Origin: Aquificota bacterium
GTDB lineage: Bacteria > Aquificota > Aquificia > Aquificales > QOAS01
Direction: 5' to 3'
DNA: 32,232 nucleotides
NCBI GenBank assembly: GCA_013153315.1
Contig: JAADES010000027.1
Location: 1 to 32,232, forward strand
Each line of letters starts with the position of its first letter. The first letter of the stretch is position 1. The translations under genes and the position numbers were made by a program. The notes under the pieces were generated by a model, which was not told the origin of the DNA, searched no databases, and was given only the letters and a program-made list of their open reading frames with translations. This document shows, in pieces, positions 9,546 through 19,233 of the stretch.

Positions 9546-10016
9546 ATGCTGGTTAAGGAAGGTTTTTTACATCAGGGGGAAAAATTTCGTTTTGCCATAG
9601 TAGCCTCACGCTTTAATTCTGCTTTAGTCGACCGCCTAATAGAGGGAGCTAAAGACTGCCTCCGGCGGCACGGTGTCAAGGAAGAAAATATTGTGGTGGT
9701 TAAAGTTCCCGGCGCTTGGGAAATTCCTTTGGCGGCCAAAAAGATGGCTAAGAATCCTCATATAGATGCCGTTATTGCTTTAGGAGCTGTAATTCGAGGT
9801 GCCACCCCCCACTTCGAATATGTCGCCGCGGAAGTTTCCAAAGGTTTGGCCAACCTTTCTTTAGAACTGGAAAAACCTATAACCTTCGGTATTATTACAG
9901 CCGACACCTTAGAACAGGCTATAGAACGCGCCGGCACAAAAATGGGTAACAAAGGTTGGGAAGCAGCTTTAGCCGCCCTCGAAATGGTTTCCCTTTTAAA
10001 AAATTTGGAACCTTAA
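9546..10016 (+). CDS. ribH: 6,7-dimethyl-8-ribityllumazine synthase
   Basis: This 156-residue lumazine synthase has RFN (substrate pocket), [24 protein letters not shown] with the active-site His, and [14 protein letters not shown]. It condenses the ribityl uracil intermediate with dihydroxybutanone phosphate in riboflavin synthesis, normally in 60-subunit capsids. No other rib gene and no FMN riboswitch is next to it; the upstream gap is only 60 bp. CCTATAAA lies 4 nt before the ATG. It converges with the helicase gene. Confidence 0.96.
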   Translation: MLVKEGFLHQGEKFRFAIVASRFNSALVDRLIEGAKDCLRRHGVKEENIVVVKVPGAWEIPLAAKKMAKNPHIDAVIALGAVIRGATPHFEYVAAEVSKGLANLSLELEKPITFGIITADTLEQAIERAGTKMGNKGWEAALAALEMVSLLKNLEP

Positions 10017-10041
10017 AAGGAGGAAATTAATTAACCCCCTT
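10017..10041 (-). terminator. Candidate terminator for the trmFO-permease-helicase run
   Basis: Reading the minus strand, AAGGGGG can pair with CCUCCUU (one G-U pair, AT-rich loop of 11), followed by only two further U. It sits in the 36-bp gap between convergent ribH and the helicase. The short U tract makes it a weak candidate. Confidence 0.3.
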
Positions 10042-10052
10042 ATTAGAAATAT

Positions 10053-12017
10053 CTAAACCTCTAAAACCTTCCCTTTCTCCTTAATAAACTCAATTAATCT
10101 TTTATAAACTTCGTTGGAACTTAAAGTTTTAGCGTCCCCTACGAGGATTAGCTTTCTTTTTGCCCTCGTAAGGGCTACGTTTAACCTTCTTAAATCCTCC
10201 AAAAATCCTATTTCCTCCTGGGGATTGCTCCTTACGAGGGAGATTATTATTACTTCCTTCTCCCTACCTTGGAAACCGTCAACCGTTTTTACTTCCACGT
10301 CGGGAATGAGTTGTTTTAGATAATCTTCGTGGTCTTTATAGGGGGTAATAACTCCTATATCCTCCGAAGGGATACCCATTTTTTTAAGTTCCTCAACGAG
10401 GTTCTTAACGAATTTAGCCTCCTCGGGGTTGTATTTGGAAAAGCTTCCTCGGCGGGTTTTTTCCATAAATTTCCCTTTGGTGTCTATAAATACTATGGGA
10501 GTATCGTCCAAGGCGGGGTTGTCGCTTTTTTGTTTTGCTATATCGGAAAGTTTTATATCCTTAACACTGTCGTGGGATATTAATTCCCCGTTATAAAACT
10601 CCTTCGAAGGGAATTCTTTAATAAGGTCGTTCATACGGTATTGGATGCGTAGCATATAGCTGGCTTCGGGGTAGAGGTCGATAAACCTTTCGAACATTGT
10701 ATAGGAAAGGTCTTTGGCGTCGGGGTGTAAAACGGTGGGTGGAAGTTGCTTATGGTCTCCCGCCATTATTACCTTTTTGGCTTTTATCAGTGGTATAAGA
10801 GCCGAAGGTTCGGTCGATTGGCTGGCTTCGTCCAAAACCAAAACCTCAAAGGTTCGGTTTTCCAAAAATTCGTTCCCCGCGGTGGAATTTGTAGCCAATA
10901 CCACATCGGCGGTTTTTAATATTTCGTCCACAATTTGGTTTTCTATTTTTTTCTTTTCCTCTATTAGGTTTTTTATTTGGTTTTGGAGCTCTATCCATTT
11001 GGCCATCGACTTTATTTTGGAAAGCTTTATTCCGCGGGTCTTTTTGTTCTGCCTAGCCAGTTCCAATATTTGTTTGTCGGAAAGTCCCCTCCTCCATTGG
11101 GGGGTCGGTTTTAGATAGTTGGCCTGCTCCTCTTTTATTTGGTCTATTTTCTTTTCTATCTCTTGGATTTCTTTATACCTCGGGTGGTGCTGAACTTTGT
11201 AATCCAGAGAATGTTCTATTAGCTCTTTAGAAACCCTTGCGGGGTGTCCTACTCTTACCACATCGAGGTTTCTTTTTATTAATCTCTCCATTAGGTTGTC
11301 CACGGCGGTGTTGCTGTCGGCGGTGGCCAAAACCTGCTTTTTCTCGTTCTTTACCAGTTGCTCTATTATTTCCACCAAGGTGGTCGTTTTTCCCGTTCCC
11401 GGGGGGCCGTGGATTAGGAATAGGGGATTGCTACCGAGAGCCTTTTTTACCGCCTCCAGTTGGTATTGGTTTAGATTTTCATTAAAGGGTTTAATTTCCT
11501 TTTCTTCCACCTTTAGGAGGTTTTTGCCCTTCCCTAAAACAACCTCTTCGGGGTAATTGGTTTTACCCTCCTCAAAGAGGGTAAGGGCTTTGTTCATCCT
11601 TTTGAAGGTGATGTCGTTAACATAGAGGTCAACCCTCCAATAGCCGCGGGTCAAATCGGGCGGAGGGTCGCTAAAGGCTATATCGAGGTATTTTTTACCT
11701 TTTTCGTAAACCGTTCCTTCTACACCTTCCTTTAGGGGGTTGGTTCGGCTTACCAAAACAACATCGCCCACTTTTATCTGGTGGTTTTCGGGCATGTCGG
11801 GACGGCCGAAGCGGTAAACCTTGTAGCCCCCGACTATTTCACCCTTATAGGAGGCTTTTAAACCTAAAATTGCCCTTCCCCTTTGTTCCCTCTCTTTACC
11901 GGTTAAAAGTTGAATTTCCCTTATATGGAATTCTTTTTCGGCTTCCCTTTCCAGTTCTATCAGTTTTTTAAAATGGTTGGAATACTCCTTGCGGTCTTTG
12001 AATACTTTTTTTGGCAT
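10053..12017 (-). CDS. IGHMBP2/Upf1-like superfamily 1 helicase
   Basis: The 654-residue protein has Walker A HGPPGTGKTTT near residue 200, motif II LDEASQSTEP near 395, GDHKQLPPT, QYRMN, VDGFQGREKEV and LNVALTRAKRKL. These are the motifs of SF1B Upf1-like helicases in the right order. The N-terminal 170 residues form the beta-barrel/stalk region typical of IGHMBP2 relatives. A helical charged insertion (about 275-370) sits between motifs Ia and II, as in that group. The protein probably unwinds DNA or RNA 5'-3'; the in vivo role in bacteria is not established. It lies 73 bp downstream of the permease gene on the same strand. Confidence 0.88.
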   Translation of the reverse strand: MPKKVFKDRKEYSNHFKKLIELEREAEKEFHIREIQLLTGKEREQRGRAILGLKASYKGEIVGGYKVYRFGRPDMPENHQIKVGDVVLVSRTNPLKEGVEGTVYEKGKKYLDIAFSDPPPDLTRGYWRVDLYVNDITFKRMNKALTLFEEGKTNYPEEVVLGKGKNLLKVEEKEIKPFNENLNQYQLEAVKKALGSNPLFLIHGPPGTGKTTTLVEIIEQLVKNEKKQVLATADSNTAVDNLMERLIKRNLDVVRVGHPARVSKELIEHSLDYKVQHHPRYKEIQEIEKKIDQIKEEQANYLKPTPQWRRGLSDKQILELARQNKKTRGIKLSKIKSMAKWIELQNQIKNLIEEKKKIENQIVDEILKTADVVLATNSTAGNEFLENRTFEVLVLDEASQSTEPSALIPLIKAKKVIMAGDHKQLPPTVLHPDAKDLSYTMFERFIDLYPEASYMLRIQYRMNDLIKEFPSKEFYNGELISHDSVKDIKLSDIAKQKSDNPALDDTPIVFIDTKGKFMEKTRRGSFSKYNPEEAKFVKNLVEELKKMGIPSEDIGVITPYKDHEDYLKQLIPDVEVKTVDGFQGREKEVIIISLVRSNPQEEIGFLEDLRRLNVALTRAKRKLILVGDAKTLSSNEVYKRLIEFIKEKGKVLEV

Positions 12018-12090
12018 AGCAGGGATTTAAAATTTAGGAACTTCTTTCGGAGTTTAGAAAAAAAAGAAATAAACCTCGGGAAGGAAGGAA

Positions 12091-13332
12091 TTATTCCGCA
12101 CTTTTTCCGAAAACGGTAATAAAAGCCAATACCCAAATAAGGACAAAAAATAAAACCGCCAAATGGTATTTCCTATATTTAAGGGCAACTATAAAGGCAA
12201 TAACGGTTTGGAGCATGTAATAAAAGGCGAAGGATTTGGAAGCGTAGGCAATTATTTGGAAAATGTTGGCACTCCATATAAGCACAATGTCAATAAGAGC
12301 CAATAAAAGGTAGCCTAAATTAGAGGAAATCCTTCCGTGGGTTTCCATATACAAAAGTCCCCCGGCGCTGGCTGTATCGGCAACGGCGGCACTAAATTGA
12401 CTGACCAAGGGGCCAACCTTAATGAGAAAACCTAAAACCAGCGATAAGGAGGCGGCTAAAACAATAATGGCGGTGGCCGAAAGGGGCATATTGTTCAACA
12501 GGTGGAACAGCGGAGTTATAAGCAATATAAAGGTAACGTAAATAAATCCCGAAATGATTTGTGCCAACCGCATGCTTTTTATTCGTTCCTCTACGGTAAA
12601 TTTCTCTTTCAAATATTTGGAGGTCTCAAACCCCTGAACTATTAGCAATATTCCCGCAAGTATTTGAAGGGTTTCAAAGGTTATAGGTTTAAAAGTCCCT
12701 TCGAAGGAAAAATGTTTTTCAAACAGCGTAAGGTCGTGAACGGCCAACCCAACAAGGAAGGAAAAAATTATTGAAAGGTTTATAGCCACCCCGTAGCGGT
12801 CTAAGAAAGCTAAAAAATCTAACCCTTTAAGGAAACCCGATATTCCTATAAACAACAATAGGGCCGTTGTTAATAAATTTTCCAAAAAGGGGTCTCGATG
12901 GAAAAAACCCGAAAAAATAAAGGCCGAAAGCAATCTTAAATAAAAGGCGACGGAAATAATATAGGAAAAGGCCAAAACTAGGTTGGAAAATCTTTCCAAC
13001 TCAACGAGGAAGATATGTAATTTCCTTTCGGGGGTTTGTTCGTAAATTAATGGTTCCGCATAGCGGATATTGAACCTTAATGCCGTTCCTATAAGGTAGG
13101 CCAAGGTAACTATCCCCGCCATAGCTAAAACGGCGTAATCGCCCACCGCATAGTAGAGCAAGGGGGCACAGACCAAATAACCACTCCCAATGATGGAAGC
13201 TAAGGGAATAACTGTAGCCCGCCAAAGCCTATTTCTTTCCAACTTTGGGTTTAGGAAAAAGGCGAACGCCAAAAGGAAGGCAATTGCTGTAATCCAATCC
13301 AAATAGGTTAGTTTGCTTAAGGAGACATCCAT
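12091..13332 (-). CDS. APC-superfamily-like integral membrane protein
   Basis: This 413-residue, strongly hydrophobic protein has about 11-12 predicted membrane spans. Near the N-terminus, IGSGYLVCAPLL resembles the GSG motif of the first helix of APC-fold transporters. Further on, LLIVQGFETSKYL resembles the helix-6 region of amino acid permeases. Loops are short and charged. I infer an amino acid or related solute permease, but the substrate cannot be assigned. It begins 10 bp after trmFO on the same strand, so the two are very likely co-transcribed. No functional link with tRNA methylation is obvious. Confidence 0.6.
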   Translation of the reverse strand: MDVSLSKLTYLDWITAIAFLLAFAFFLNPKLERNRLWRATVIPLASIIGSGYLVCAPLLYYAVGDYAVLAMAGIVTLAYLIGTALRFNIRYAEPLIYEQTPERKLHIFLVELERFSNLVLAFSYIISVAFYLRLLSAFIFSGFFHRDPFLENLLTTALLLFIGISGFLKGLDFLAFLDRYGVAINLSIIFSFLVGLAVHDLTLFEKHFSFEGTFKPITFETLQILAGILLIVQGFETSKYLKEKFTVEERIKSMRLAQIISGFIYVTFILLITPLFHLLNNMPLSATAIIVLAASLSLVLGFLIKVGPLVSQFSAAVADTASAGGLLYMETHGRISSNLGYLLLALIDIVLIWSANIFQIIAYASKSFAFYYMLQTVIAFIVALKYRKYHLAVLFFVLIWVLAFITVFGKSAE

Positions 13333-13342
13333 AGTTTGAAAA

Positions 13343-14701
13343 TTAATTGCTTACCAAGCTATGTTCTTCCAGAAACTCCTTAAGGGTTTTTAAAGCCCTT
13401 TGGGCCATTTTAAGTTTCCTTTCTTTTTTATTTCTAACCTTTTTAGGGAGAGGTGGAAGAAGTCCAAAAACGGGGTTCATAGGTTGGAGTTCTCCCTCTT
13501 TGGTGGTTATGTAATTTAATAGGGCCCCTATCATGGTTTCTTTGGGAAAGGTTAAAGGTTCTTGACCTCTTAAAAGGCGGCCGGCGTTTATTCCCGCCAC
13601 AATTCCCGTAGCCGCCGATGCTACATAGCCTTCCACACCGGTAATTTGTCCCGCAAAGAGGAGTTTGGGAAATTTTCTTGCTTGCAAGGTTGGTTTTAAA
13701 AGCTTGTTACTTTGTAGGAAAGTGTTCCTATGAACCGAACCGAGGCGAACAAATTTAGCGTTCCTTAAACAGGGGATTAATCTAAAAACCCGTTTTTGTT
13801 CGGGGTAGGTTAATTTAGTTTGAAAACCTACCAAAGAAAGTAATGTTCCCTCTTTGTTTTCCTTCCTAAGTTGGACAACCGCATAGGGTTCTTTTCCCGT
13901 GCGGGGGTCTATAAGGCCGACAGGTTTCATTGGGCCGTAGCGGAGGGTATCCTTTCCCCTTTCGGCCATAACTTCTATAGGCATGCAACCTTCAAAATAA
14001 CAAGCCTTTTCAAAATCTTTAGGCTCTACCTTTTGGGCTTTTAATAGTTCCTCTACAAATTTTTCATATTCCTCCTTTGTTAGAGGGCAGTTGAAATAAT
14101 CTGCACCACCCTTGTTGTAGCGGCTTCCCCACCATCCTTTGGAAAAATCGACCGTTTCGGCGTCCACTATGGGAGCTATAGCATCGTAGAAATGCAAATA
14201 TTCGGCTCCCAATTTTTTCTTTATATCCTCCGAAAGGTTTTCCGAAGTTAGGGGCCCGCTTGCAACTATTACCACATCGTAATCCTCAAGGGGGATTTCT
14301 TTAACCTCTTCCCTTATAAGGTTTATGTTGGGATTTTCCTCCAAACGGCGGGTTATGTAATCGCTAAAAATTTCTCTATCCACCGCCAACGCACCGCCCG
14401 CGGGAACTTCGGCCTTTTGGGCGGCCTCCAACACCAGAGACCCCATCATTTTCATTTCTTCTTTGAGCAAACCGCTTCCTGTGGTTATATCTTTACCCCC
14501 CAAAGAGTTGGAACAAACAAGCTCTGCCAGCTTTCCCGTTTTGTGGGCGGGGGTCATCTTTTTGGGCCTCATTTCATAAAGGTCGACTTTGAAACCCTCC
14601 TTTGCCAGCCTATGGGCCGCCTCTACTCCCGCCAATCCTCCGCCTATTACCGCTACTCTTGCCTTGTTTTCCTCTTTGGGAATGTTTTGATTTTGTTCCA
14701 T
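13343..14701 (-). CDS. trmFO: Folate/FAD-dependent tRNA (uracil-54-C5)-methyltransferase TrmFO
   Basis: The 452-residue protein has the FAD-binding GGGLAGVEAAHRLA near residue 20, LYEMRP, HKTGKLAELVCSNS, EVPAGGALAVDR, and the C-terminal GQITGVEGYVASAATGIVAG. This is the standard TrmFO arrangement. The enzyme makes m5U54 in tRNA using methylenetetrahydrofolate. The first 15 residues are a short polar extension before the FAD fold. TATCTT lies about 11 nt upstream of the ATG. The gene heads a minus-strand run with the permease and helicase. Confidence 0.96.
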   Translation of the reverse strand: MEQNQNIPKEENKARVAVIGGGLAGVEAAHRLAKEGFKVDLYEMRPKKMTPAHKTGKLAELVCSNSLGGKDITTGSGLLKEEMKMMGSLVLEAAQKAEVPAGGALAVDREIFSDYITRRLEENPNINLIREEVKEIPLEDYDVVIVASGPLTSENLSEDIKKKLGAEYLHFYDAIAPIVDAETVDFSKGWWGSRYNKGGADYFNCPLTKEEYEKFVEELLKAQKVEPKDFEKACYFEGCMPIEVMAERGKDTLRYGPMKPVGLIDPRTGKEPYAVVQLRKENKEGTLLSLVGFQTKLTYPEQKRVFRLIPCLRNAKFVRLGSVHRNTFLQSNKLLKPTLQARKFPKLLFAGQITGVEGYVASAATGIVAGINAGRLLRGQEPLTFPKETMIGALLNYITTKEGELQPMNPVFGLLPPLPKKVRNKKERKLKMAQRALKTLKEFLEEHSLVSN

Positions 14702-14779
14702 CTTAGGGATTGAAGATAGTTATCCAACAAGAGGAATTGACTTTTAAGGTTTGGCAATTTCTTTATAAGGAAGAAAGAT

Positions 14780-16396
<1,617 letters not shown>

Positions 16397-16411
<15 letters not shown>

Positions 16412-17344
16412 GGAACTTTTAACTTCGAACCATTTAACGATACCGTAAACAAAACCTAAAACAAGAATTATTACGGCCAAACTTATTTTGAACTCTATAG
16501 GTTTGTTGTGTTGGAGAGAGGTTATTAGGGCCTCCCTGATGGTTGCGGCCAAAGCAACGCTAACGAAGGAAGAAACGGCAAATTCTCCACCCAGCATAAA
16601 TTTAATTTCGCTGTTAAGAAGCTCCAAAATAGTCCACAAAATTAAGAGGTCACCGAGGGCCGCTATTATACCGTGGGCTATACCCCCTTGGGCAATGTGG
16701 AGAATATCGGTAATAAACAGGTAAATAATAAATGCCGCCAAAATTATAAGGCCGGCCAATATAGCGGAGTCAAGCATTAACCCGACCTTTTTGGCTATAC
16801 CTAAGATAAACCTTCCCCAACGGCCGAGGTATAGAAGGAGTTTTGTTTCCGAATCAACGTAGTAGGAAATTAAAACGTCCAAATTTAGGTCTAACACTTT
16901 ATTTAAGGATTTCAACGCCGAGCGGAGCTTTTCTATTGTTTCTTCATCCTTTTGTTCTCGGATAACCTCAAAGATTTTGGAGTTAAAAAAGTTCCTCGCG
17001 TAGTCTATTAGCACAATGATATGGTGGGGAGAAAACCCTAATTGGAAAAATTTTTCTCCCATTGAAAGGAGATAGTTCAAATAAGCAGCATCATAGTTCC
17101 CTTCAAATAGTCGGTCATACCATTGGGAAAATTCTTTTTTTACCTTTTGAAGGTCGCTTTCATCCAATTCCTGCCGAAGGTCGGTGAATTTTTGAATAAC
17201 CTCCTCTATAAGTCTTAAAAATTCTTCCTTATAAGGTTTTAAATAGTTAGCCAAAAACTTTATACGTTCGGCATCCCTTCTTCCCAATTGGTGGAGTCTT
17301 AAAAGTCTTTCAATTTCGTATTCTAAGGTTGCTGTTACCGTCAT
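16397..17344 (-). CDS. Globin-like sensor fused to PsiE-like membrane domain
   Basis: 315 residues. Residues 10-165 look like the globin domain of globin-coupled sensors: LANYLKPYKEEF, WYDRLFEGNYDAAYLN, MGEKFFQLGFSPHHI. In that family the last block reads IG-x-x-H-x-x-IGL, and the His is the proximal haem ligand. Here Phe99 occupies that place, so haem binding is doubtful, as in non-haem RsbR-type globins. Residues 190-305 contain about four membrane helices, with GDLLILWTILELLNSEIKFM and FVSVALAATIREAL resembling the PsiE (phosphate-starvation-inducible) family. It lies 47 bp downstream of the Lon-SAVED gene on the same strand. It may be a distal member of that operon, or have its own start (TTAATA 6 nt before ATG). 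Confidence 0.6.
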
Positions 17345-17391
17345 TGGGTTTATTAATTTAAGGCTCCTATAAAAGGGAAAAATTTAAAAAA

Positions 17392-17745
17392 CTAGGAGTA
17401 GTTAACTTTTAATTTCCAAAAACTGTATAAACCTTTCTCAATTATCTCCTTAAGTTCTTCTTCGGTAAATATCTGCCCCTCCTGGGGTCTCTTTTTTATT
17501 TGAAAAACTAAAACGGTATCCCCATCTTCCAACACTAAATTTTTACGGTTGAATTCTATTTCCTTTTGAAGGAGCTCCTTTAAAACCTGTGCCGTCGATT
17601 GGTGGGATATGTAAGAAACTACTTCTTTTGTATCAAGAATTTTTTTAGCTTCCTCAAAAGGTATAGGTTCAAAATCAAGTTCTCCTTTTTTGGGTTTTAA
17701 CATATTTAGCGAAAAGGTATTGGTCAAATAAACTTTCCCAGACAT
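17392..17745 (-). CDS. Possible internal start: free Crn2 ring nuclease (117 aa)
   Basis: Met477 of the fusion lies exactly at the DUF1874 border (VMSGKVYLTN) and is preceded by its own ribosome-binding site. Translation from here would give a stand-alone 117-residue ring nuclease, the normal size of AcrIII-1/Crn2 proteins. This is an alternative product in the same frame as the fusion, not a separate reading frame. Confidence 0.4.
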   Translation of the reverse strand: MSGKVYLTNTFSLNMLKPKKGELDFEPIPFEEAKKILDTKEVVSYISHQSTAQVLKELLQKEIEFNRKNLVLEDGDTVLVFQIKKRPQEGQIFTEEELKEIIEKGLYSFWKLKVNYS

Positions 17746-19173
17746 AACTTTTTCCTCCTCAAAGGGGATTTTAAAAGCTTCCTTGTCCTTATGGAGGACG
17801 GTTAAAGGAACATAATCCTCGAGGTAATAACCGAAGGCAAAGCTTACCCCCGTAGGGCCGTTAAAGGATAATTTTTTATTGGCAAAAAGGTGTTTATTTT
17901 TGCGGAAAAAGTGTGCCAAAACATGGCCTATAGTTTCAAAATTCTTTTCCGGTATCTGTTGGTTTTGTAAAGGCCCCTTGTAAAGGATATATAAAGTTTC
18001 GGGTGCTTGGAGTGGTTTTTCCCTATCCTTTAGAAGGATTTGTATCTTTTTGGTTTCTTTAGTAGGAGGAATTATTTCAAACAGCTCGTTAAAGTTTTTT
18101 TGAGGAACCTTTCTATCGTCCTCTATTGTGTAAATCTTTTTATAGGAAGTGTTGGATTTGTAAATGTAAAACTCCGTAGGGAGGCGTTTTTTAGAAAAAA
18201 CTATCCCGGAAAGGATAGAAACCGCGACCACCTTTTGGGTGTGGGCTATTCGAATATTTCCTCCAAAAGGTGTTAGAGCTTTAAAGACTTTCTCCTTAAG
18301 TTCTTCCAAAAGTTTATCCAACCAACGGCGGATTTTTAGGAAATCTTCCTTTTTTTCCTCCAGCGGGTTGTTGTAATGGAAGGGCTCCTCTATATGGAAA
18401 ACCTTTTTTAGGTATTCTTCTCCGAAAGGAAATTTTTCTTCAAATTCCAACGCGTGGTTTTTGTTGAATAGAACCGAAACGGGTATCTGTAAATCGGTTA
18501 AAAACTTATCGAGGTCTTGGATAGTTTTCATTTCCTCGGAGGGGAAAACCAAAGGTAGTTTTTTGCTTTTGGCGGTTTTAAGTTTGACTTCCAAACCGTT
18601 AACGGGTTCAATGTTTCCGTTTTCCAACAGAACACCTGTAAAGGCTAAATTTTCAGCCGCCTTTAAATAGCGTAGTGCCGAATAAAGGGCTAAGGTAAAG
18701 GACAAGCCTTCGAAATTTGTTTTTTCAAAAACTACAAAGAAACTTTTATTGGTTAGTTTCTTAACCCTTTCCAAACCCTGCCTTATTTCGTTAGCTTTTA
18801 AAAATAGTCCCTCGTCGGGAAAAATGATTTCTTCGGCCTCTATAGGGACTATAAGAGCCTTAACAATTTCACCTTCTTTATCGTTTTTCACAACGGGAAA
18901 TTTAGCCTCTATAGCTTCCCCTGTTAATACTTGGGTTGCTAAAGAAGTTTCTACACCCAACCTTTGGGCAAATAGTTCTATAGAAACCTTGTCCAGATGG
19001 TGGCGAAGGATTTTAAAGATTAAATAATTGGGGTTTATAGGAAAGCTTTCTTTGAAGGGCCCTTTAGCGGGAAAAAATTGAAGAAATAAATCAATATCGC
19101 TCCTCTCAACGGTTTGCAGTTTTTTAGCCTTATCTTCTAGCAAGAGATAGATATTTTCCAAATTCCAACCCAT
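17392..19173 (-). CDS. calpL: CalpL-like Lon-SAVED protease fused to Crn2/AcrIII-1 (DUF1874) ring nuclease
   Basis: 593 residues in three parts. (1) Residues about 100-250 are a Lon-type protease without AAA+: EGLSFTLALYSAL with Ser158 at the GPSAG position, then FTGVLLENGNIEPVNGLEVKLKTA with Lys197 at the catalytic-Lys position. (2) Residues about 280-475 match a SAVED cyclic-oligonucleotide sensor, ending in FNGPTGVSFAFGYYLEDYVP. (3) Residues 478-593 are a full DUF1874 domain: KVYLTNTFSLNML, YISHQSTAQVL, NRKNLVLEDGD, KKRPQEGQ. By alignment from memory with SIRV1 gp29, His524, Arg562 and Glu565 match the catalytic His47, Arg85 and Glu88. CalpL is known to bind cA4 and cleave CalpT; DUF1874 proteins destroy cA4. 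The fusion therefore predicts a self-limiting protease. AGGGAG precedes the ATG by 6 nt. Confidence 0.85.
   Translation of the reverse strand: MGWNLENIYLLLEDKAKKLQTVERSDIDLFLQFFPAKGPFKESFPINPNYLIFKILRHHLDKVSIELFAQRLGVETSLATQVLTGEAIEAKFPVVKNDKEGEIVKALIVPIEAEEIIFPDEGLFLKANEIRQGLERVKKLTNKSFFVVFEKTNFEGLSFTLALYSALRYLKAAENLAFTGVLLENGNIEPVNGLEVKLKTAKSKKLPLVFPSEEMKTIQDLDKFLTDLQIPVSVLFNKNHALEFEEKFPFGEEYLKKVFHIEEPFHYNNPLEEKKEDFLKIRRWLDKLLEELKEKVFKALTPFGGNIRIAHTQKVVAVSILSGIVFSKKRLPTEFYIYKSNTSYKKIYTIEDDRKVPQKNFNELFEIIPPTKETKKIQILLKDREKPLQAPETLYILYKGPLQNQQIPEKNFETIGHVLAHFFRKNKHLFANKKLSFNGPTGVSFAFGYYLEDYVPLTVLHKDKEAFKIPFEEEKVMSGKVYLTNTFSLNMLKPKKGELDFEPIPFEEAKKILDTKEVVSYISHQSTAQVLKELLQKEIEFNRKNLVLEDGDTVLVFQIKKRPQEGQIFTEEELKEIIEKGLYSFWKLKVNYS
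17754..17760 (-). promoter_or_regulatory. Strong internal Shine-Dalgarno at the CalpL/Crn2 junction
   Basis: GAGGAGG on the minus strand, with 8 nt (AAAAAGTT) to the in-frame ATG at 17745. It is encoded by the Glu-Glu-Glu codons just before Val476-Met477, so chance is possible, but both sequence and spacing are ideal. Confidence 0.45.
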
Positions 19174-19233
19174 TTTTAACTCCCTAGAAATATCTAACGA
19201 AGGAAAAAGTTGAATATTGACCTTTAGGAGGTT

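Noticed and set aside
11237-11485. ORFs opposite the helicase and other long genes (for example 11237-11485, 10714-11118, 15195-15551)
   Set aside because: They are shadows of well-supported genes, with low-complexity translations and no start signals.
12091-13332. Naming the membrane protein as a specific amino acid permease
   Set aside because: Only general APC-like features (GSG and GFETS-like segments) are visible; the substrate is not supported.
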